Shown here: one piece after another, positions 7,201 to 10,139 of the stretch
Layout of the letters: each line of letters opens with the position of its first letter
How positions within the stretch are numbered: position 1 is the stretch's first letter
Assembly: GCA_934249265.1 (NCBI GenBank)
Contig: CAKQKQ010000067.1
Span: forward strand, 1 to 10,139
Length of the DNA: 10,139 bases
Direction of reading: 5' to 3'
Source of the DNA: an uncultured Clostridia bacterium
GTDB lineage: Bacteria > Bacillota > Clostridia > Christensenellales > Borkfalkiaceae
Position numbers and translations under genes: made by a program
Notes under the pieces: model-generated
What the model was told of the DNA's origin: nothing
Seen by the model: only the letters and a program-made list of their open reading frames with translations
The model's database searches: none

Positions 7201-10139
7201 TGGTGAAGATCTTACCGTTAAGGCGGCGTTTAAATATCATAAAGAATTGACTACCGTAATTTTCCCCAAGAGACTTGTAAATCTTGATTTAGAAGCGTTC
7301 TATCAATTCAGTAGCGACGTTCCATTGCTTAAAGCAATCACTATTGAAGAATTGGGTACAGAGAAAAATACTTCTTTGAATTATTACGATATAAACGGTA
7401 TTCTTTGCTATGGTAATACGGTTGTATATTGCCCGAAAGCATATGAAGGTGAATTCAGAGTACCTGTAGGTATTACCAATATCGGAGCGTCGGCGTTTGA
7501 AGGTTGCAACGGTCTTACTTTCGTTTATATTCCCGGTTATGTAAGATCGATAGGCGAAAGAGCATTCTACGGTTGTGCAAATGTACAAAGATTGGTGTTT
7601 GATCAAAGCGAAGAAAATGCCGATCTCAGAATCGAAGCAAGCGCATTTTACGGATTACAACTTATCCAAGAGGTGATTTTACCTCCCGCACTCGTATATC
7701 TCGGAGAAAATGCGTTCGGTAATACTGTTTTGCTTGAAAAAGTCACGATGAATATGTCTCGTGAATTCGAGTTGAAAAACGAAGCGTTTAAAAAGAGTTC
7801 TTCTTCCGGTAACGGAGATTCGTTTGTTCGTTCGCTTGTGATTGGTGCAAGCGTAAGAGACTTTAATATTACGGGCGTTGTTGGTACGGGACTTGAAAAA
7901 ATAGAAGTAGATCCCGACAACGAATACTTCCTTTCTGAAGATAACGTATTGTACGATAAAGCCCAAACAAAGATACTTTTCATACCTGAAAATGTGGTTG
8001 AATATACTATTCCTTCCACGATTAAAGAAATCGGTGCAAATATGTTTGCTGGTAAGCCGTTCACTTCTATCACGATAGGTAAAGGTGTTGAAGTAATAGG
8101 TGACGGAGCATTTGCGGGTTGCGAATATCTTACTTCGATAATATTCGAGCAAGGCGGTACAAATAAAATAACTATCGGTAAAAACGCTTTCAGAGGCGCT
8201 AAATTGGTAGAAACGCTTATTCTTCCGGAAAGAACCGAAACAGGCTCTGTTATCGAAGAGTACGCTTTTGCGACAAATTCTTATTCCGGTTCGGGCTTGG
8301 CGATTACGACTCTTACTGTTCCCGAAGGTTTCACGACAATCGGAAGATTTGCTTTTAGAGGAGCAAACAGTCTCGTTACTTTAAATCTTCCTTCGACGAT
8401 AGAATCGCTCGGAGTATATGAAGATGGAGACAGATACCAGTCCTCTAACGAAGCGAAGATGGTTCTTAAAAATCCTGGAGTAAACATCGTCAACAACTGT
8501 TATCAACTTGAAATGATCAATGTTGCCGAAAATTGCGAAAAATACGGCTCTATAGACGGTTTGCTTTATGCAAAAGATGCCGAAACGGGTGAGTATACGT
8601 CTCTTCAAGCCGTTCCCATAAAAGCAAAAGGCGGCAAGTTACCTCAGACAGAAGAGGGAGCAGAAGATGAATACGGTTATATTGAAGTTCCCGCTACGGT
8701 AGACACGATATGCGACTATGCATTCTACTTCAATACCGCAGTTAGAGAGGTTGTTTTCCTTGGAGAACACGAGACGTTCTCTATCGGTAACAATGCATTC
8801 TATTTTGCAGAAACGCTCAAAAAAATCGGATTACCTTCAGGTCTTGATATACTTCCCGAAAAAATATTCTCGAGTTGTAAATCGCTTGAAGAAATAACCG
8901 TACCTAACACCGTTACAAGCATTGAAATGAATGCGTTTAGCGGATGTGCGGCACTTAAAAAGATTACGTTTGCTCCCGGCGGAGATAAAGAACTTACAAT
9001 AGGCGACGGTACTTCTCAAAGCACGAGCGGACCACCGGTATATACAGGCGTATTTAAAGGTTGTGACGCTCTTGAAGAAGTAATATTTACGGACAGACTT
9101 ACTTACCTCGGTAAACAAGCGTTCCTTGAATGTAAGTCACTCAAGAGAGTAGTTTTGCCTTCAAGCGTGGAAAAAATCGCAGCAAGTGCGTTTAAGGATT
9201 GTAAAGCACTTACCTCGATAGAATTTACCGATGCTGGTGAAAAAGCGGCAAAAGAAATGACTATTGACAGTTATGTATTCCAAAATACCCCTATCACGTC
9301 TATAGATTTGCCGGATAATTTGACCGTGATTAACGATTACGCTTTCAGTGGTACGCTTTTGGAGAGTTTGTCTATTCCCGCAAGCGTAAAGACTTTGGGT
9401 GTGTTGAGCGTTTCAAATCTTACGTCTCTTACATCTATTACATTTGAAACAAAAGACGGAAAGAGTGATCTTACTACGTTGAGTAGTAGAGCATTTTCAA
9501 GTTTGAAATCGCTTACGTCTATAGATTTAAGTGAGACGAGTATTACCGAACTTCCTTCTTCGTTGTTTATAAACGCAACGGCACTCACTTCTGTAAAATT
9601 GCCGTTAACAATTGAAAAAATAGGTGCTTCGGCATTTAGCGGATGTACGGCTCTTACGGAATTTGAGTTCCCGAAAGATGCAAACGAAAAGAGCAACGTA
9701 ACGAGTATCGGCAACCAAGCATTTGAAAATTCTGGACTTACGAGATTTGAGTTCCCCGAAACCAACAATACGCTTACAATCGGAACGAAATTGTTTAACG
9801 GATGTGAAAATCTCACTTATCTTTATATTTCCAACTCGGTTAATCCCGATGAATTGGGTGCGGCTGTAGTAGGTGCGACTGCAATTTCTACATTCGATAC
9901 GGCTCCCGGTTCTACATTGAGTTTCGATGCGACGAACAAACTTATGCTTTCCGTGGTAGATGCCGAAGCGGAAAACAAAACTTATAAAATCATTAAGGCA
10001 TACGACAGAGTTCCTACGGTAAACGGCACGTTTACAATTCCGGCAAACGTAGTCGAAATAAGCGACAACGTATTTGCAAACATGAACTACATTACCACTA
10101 TTATCATTCCTTCTACGGTAAAGGTAATAGGAGCAAGCG
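4169..10139 (+). CDS. Giant surface lipoprotein with InlB-type repeats, Fn3-like modules and BspA-type LRRs (3' end outside window)
   Basis: One uninterrupted frame of 1990 codons runs off the right edge, so the protein is longer than seen. The N-terminus MKKKHLL and a hydrophobic stretch lead to the lipobox FVGC; cleavage before Cys28 would give a lipid-anchored, exported protein. Domain order: an unassigned beta-rich domain (about 41-121); InlB-type (Listeria-Bacteroides) repeats at 125-191 and 201-272 with LGWY and LGWW; five Fn3-like modules (about 275-669); two more InlB-type repeats (670-736 and 741-817) with VGWY and GGWF; then LRR_5/BspA-type leucine-rich repeats from about 820 to the edge. 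In characterised families these parts form extended adhesive stalks and ligand-binding surfaces, so an adhesin or substrate-binding role is a fair inference, but the ligand is unknown. No catalytic domain is visible. It has its own promoter and no close neighbour on the left. A further domain or second anchor could lie beyond the window. Confidence 0.93.
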   Translation, partial: MKKKHLLIIATWLMLLTVSMSMLTFVGCGDDGKKVLHVDTEIVGTYYVDDGDVENTLTLEVDSFTLVFGGVTQTGEYSSYDNSSATNVKVGLKLKDGTCELAYSRGVVVLSYNGNSYRMLRKVDYTVTFDTDGGSSVAAQTVQNGRKANKPDDPQKDGYVFLGWYKDNTYADKYDFENTAVVSSITVYARFIKLDPNAKVYNVNFDLGAYGDNLSIPAMQTINQKLYNLPVPKVEGEEFLGWWISDYGTADKLSRKYKEQTINEDTTLYAVWASENPAVSVNENGAEWSVKGNAKKFTIVIKNAAGTELGRETGEKTSYAFNFGEVAEGDYTVEVTCNGKTTVAYYLNKPLNKVNEFTVEGNVLKFEGVEGAEKYLLTIVCGNATHEHNDIDLGTNTQYDFSACEMKDGKLTFVVKAVAEGHATSVSDEYVLDRVLDAVTGLTVDAETETVKWNAVANAEAYVIELTSGETKVEKTLTETQFEIGEYAAGAWTIKVRAINKLYNSPEYTTYEYTKTRLASPSQISARLNVITWNAIEGATGYLVEIDGEEYSASTNSLTVDEDVYNKGSFAVRVKALGATEAQNSLYSKLLNVLGELTEVKYANGVATWSPVIGATKYGVSVDGGKETYVEDGSCELEYAFTSAGSHTLKVSAYSGDTLLDDMVIDLTLYAVNFNTSGGDKFDTLYKVKGDTVQLPENAARAGYNFVGWYDKAEGGNKYEGELTVGEANLTVYAAWSGKTYQVTLVVGDGGTMEGENVFTVVYGDEFQFPVAVCKDVDKAFGGWFSAPTKGVSYTDNGGNGRFRWNVAQDTTLYAQWETTGLVYELNTDGESYMVKKSEGVNYLKTLEILATYNGKPVTHILSNAFAGCANLEKIRIPSSIQSIFLYAGGDEDSNGPNVNGSAFYNCPALKEIEVYDAGGEKFYASVNGCLYKLKNEQLDRLEYVPKGQNVKGTFEIADGTKTIPAKVMSSMSNITEIIIPSSVTYVGDGAFNSCYSLKTVRFLPTADGSLGEDLTVKAAFKYHKELTTVIFPKRLVNLDLEAFYQFSSDVPLLKAITIEELGTEKNTSLNYYDINGILCYGNTVVYCPKAYEGEFRVPVGITNIGASAFEGCNGLTFVYIPGYVRSIGERAFYGCANVQRLVFDQSEENADLRIEASAFYGLQLIQEVILPPALVYLGENAFGNTVLLEKVTMNMSREFELKNEAFKKSSSSGNGDSFVRSLVIGASVRDFNITGVVGTGLEKIEVDPDNEYFLSEDNVLYDKAQTKILFIPENVVEYTIPSTIKEIGANMFAGKPFTSITIGKGVEVIGDGAFAGCEYLTSIIFEQGGTNKITIGKNAFRGAKLVETLILPERTETGSVIEEYAFATNSYSGSGLAITTLTVPEGFTTIGRFAFRGANSLVTLNLPSTIESLGVYEDGDRYQSSNEAKMVLKNPGVNIVNNCYQLEMINVAENCEKYGSIDGLLYAKDAETGEYTSLQAVPIKAKGGKLPQTEEGAEDEYGYIEVPATVDTICDYAFYFNTAVREVVFLGEHETFSIGNNAFYFAETLKKIGLPSGLDILPEKIFSSCKSLEEITVPNTVTSIEMNAFSGCAALKKITFAPGGDKELTIGDGTSQSTSGPPVYTGVFKGCDALEEVIFTDRLTYLGKQAFLECKSLKRVVLPSSVEKIAASAFKDCKALTSIEFTDAGEKAAKEMTIDSYVFQNTPITSIDLPDNLTVINDYAFSGTLLESLSIPASVKTLGVLSVSNLTSLTSITFETKDGKSDLTTLSSRAFSSLKSLTSIDLSETSITELPSSLFINATALTSVKLPLTIEKIGASAFSGCTALTEFEFPKDANEKSNVTSIGNQAFENSGLTRFEFPETNNTLTIGTKLFNGCENLTYLYISNSVNPDELGAAVVGATAISTFDTAPGSTLSFDATNKLMLSVVDAEAENKTYKIIKAYDRVPTVNGTFTIPANVVEISDNVFANMNYITTIIIPSTVKVIGAS
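4541..4984 (+). repeat. First pair of InlB-type (Listeria-Bacteroides) repeats in the lipoprotein
   Basis: Residues 125-191 and 201-272 each follow the family pattern: an opening Y-x-V-x-F-D strand, a Gly-containing turn, a central hydrophobic-GW-aromatic motif (LGWY with W164, and LGWW), and a closing TxYAxF/W strand. The two copies differ widely at the protein level, so this is old duplication and not recent DNA repetition. Confidence 0.88.
4991..6175 (+). repeat. Five Fn3-like modules in the lipoprotein
   Basis: Between the two InlB-type pairs the protein repeats a beta-sandwich pattern with a key aromatic in the 'V-x-W-N-x-V-x-x-A-x-x-Y' strand. That aromatic falls at W288, F366, W453, W533 and W609, a spacing of 76 to 87 residues. 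The best copies read VKWNAVANAEAYVIEL and ITWNAIEGATGYLVEI, typical of fibronectin type III-like modules of bacterial surface proteins. The first two copies are weaker and could be another Ig-like fold. They probably act as spacers. Confidence 0.72.
6176..6619 (+). repeat. Second pair of InlB-type repeats in the lipoprotein
   Basis: Residues 670-736 (YAVNFNTSGG, then FVGWYD, then LTVYAAW) are a clear copy. Residues 741-817 (YQVTLVVGDGG, then FGGWFSAP, then TTLYAQW) are a longer, more divergent copy with an insertion before the closing strand. They sit directly before the leucine-rich array, a junction that is common in BspA-like proteins of gut bacteria. Confidence 0.83.
6626..10139 (+). repeat. 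BspA-type leucine-rich repeat array, about 30 units, running off the window
   Basis: From about residue 820 the protein repeats the LRR_5 pattern 'L-x-x-I-x-I-P-x-S-V-x-x-I-G-x-x-A-F-x-G-C'. By eye I count about 30 'AF-x-G-C'-type cores, from NAFAGC (864) through SAFEGC, GAFAGC, NAFSGC, QAFLEC and SAFSGC to NVFANM near the edge. Typical units are 22-26 residues, some lengthened by acidic or Gly-rich insertions. The array is broken at about residues 928, 1076, 1259, 1463 and 1923 by a short insert of the type NG-x-LY or DG-LLY followed by a strand ending in IP or VP. DNA copies are diverged, so this is not a recent tandem repeat. Confidence 0.9.

Noticed and set aside
4906..9816. Many minus-strand frames of 60 to 160 codons opposite the lipoprotein gene
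   Set aside because: They lie antisense to a continuous, clearly coding plus frame with repeat domains, have no ribosome sites of note, and their translations are low-complexity shadows rich in Phe, Tyr, Arg and Ser.
6626..10139. CRISPR-like or tandem DNA repeat in the LRR region
   Set aside because: The repetition is at the protein level only; DNA copies are diverged and lie in an open coding frame.

Overview
The window looks like chromosome of a low-to-moderate GC Gram-positive-type bacterium, most likely an uncultured member of the Clostridia (Bacillota). This rests on strong AGGAGG-type ribosome sites, AT-rich intergenic DNA with TTGACA/TATAAT promoters, a tRNA gene with encoded CCA, intrinsic hairpin/T-run terminators, and a lipoprotein that combines Listeria-Bacteroides (InlB-type) repeats with BspA-type leucine-rich repeats. 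The taxon is an inference; no marker here fixes a genus.

Region 1 (1-2806) is a tight same-strand gene string. It holds the 3' part of a membrane protein resembling the C-terminal end of CPBP/ABI-family intramembrane proteases, an unrecognised multi-pass membrane protein with an Asn/Gln/Gly-rich tail, and mnmE, the tRNA wobble-uridine modification GTPase. Gaps are 17 and 9 bases, so these are probably co-transcribed from a promoter left of the window. A clear intrinsic terminator closes the string at 2780-2806.

Region 2 (2807-3301) carries a complete tRNA-Ser(GGA) gene with its own near-consensus promoter and a perfect-stem terminator. A second terminator-like hairpin lies about 90 bases further on, at 3258-3301. 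The DNA around the tRNA promoter repeats about 45 bases of the mnmE terminator region.

Region 3 (3302-4168) is about 870 bases of AT-rich DNA with no convincing gene. It ends in a strong promoter (3962-3991) with an inverted repeat over the -35 box, followed by a leader of roughly 170 bases with a small hairpin and an excellent ribosome site.

Region 4 (4169 to the right edge) is one uninterrupted open reading frame of 1990 codons that has not ended when the window does. It encodes a giant secreted lipoprotein. In order it has: a lipoprotein signal peptide with Cys28; a small unassigned beta-rich domain; two InlB-type repeats; about five fibronectin-III-like modules; two more InlB-type repeats; and a long array of about 30 BspA-type (LRR_5) leucine-rich repeats broken by recurring 'NG-x-LY / DG-LLY' insertions. 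The likely role is cell-surface binding to host, microbial or polymer ligands. I found no CRISPR array, insertion sequence, phage gene or recognisable defence system. The most unusual object is the giant mosaic lipoprotein and its regulatory region.
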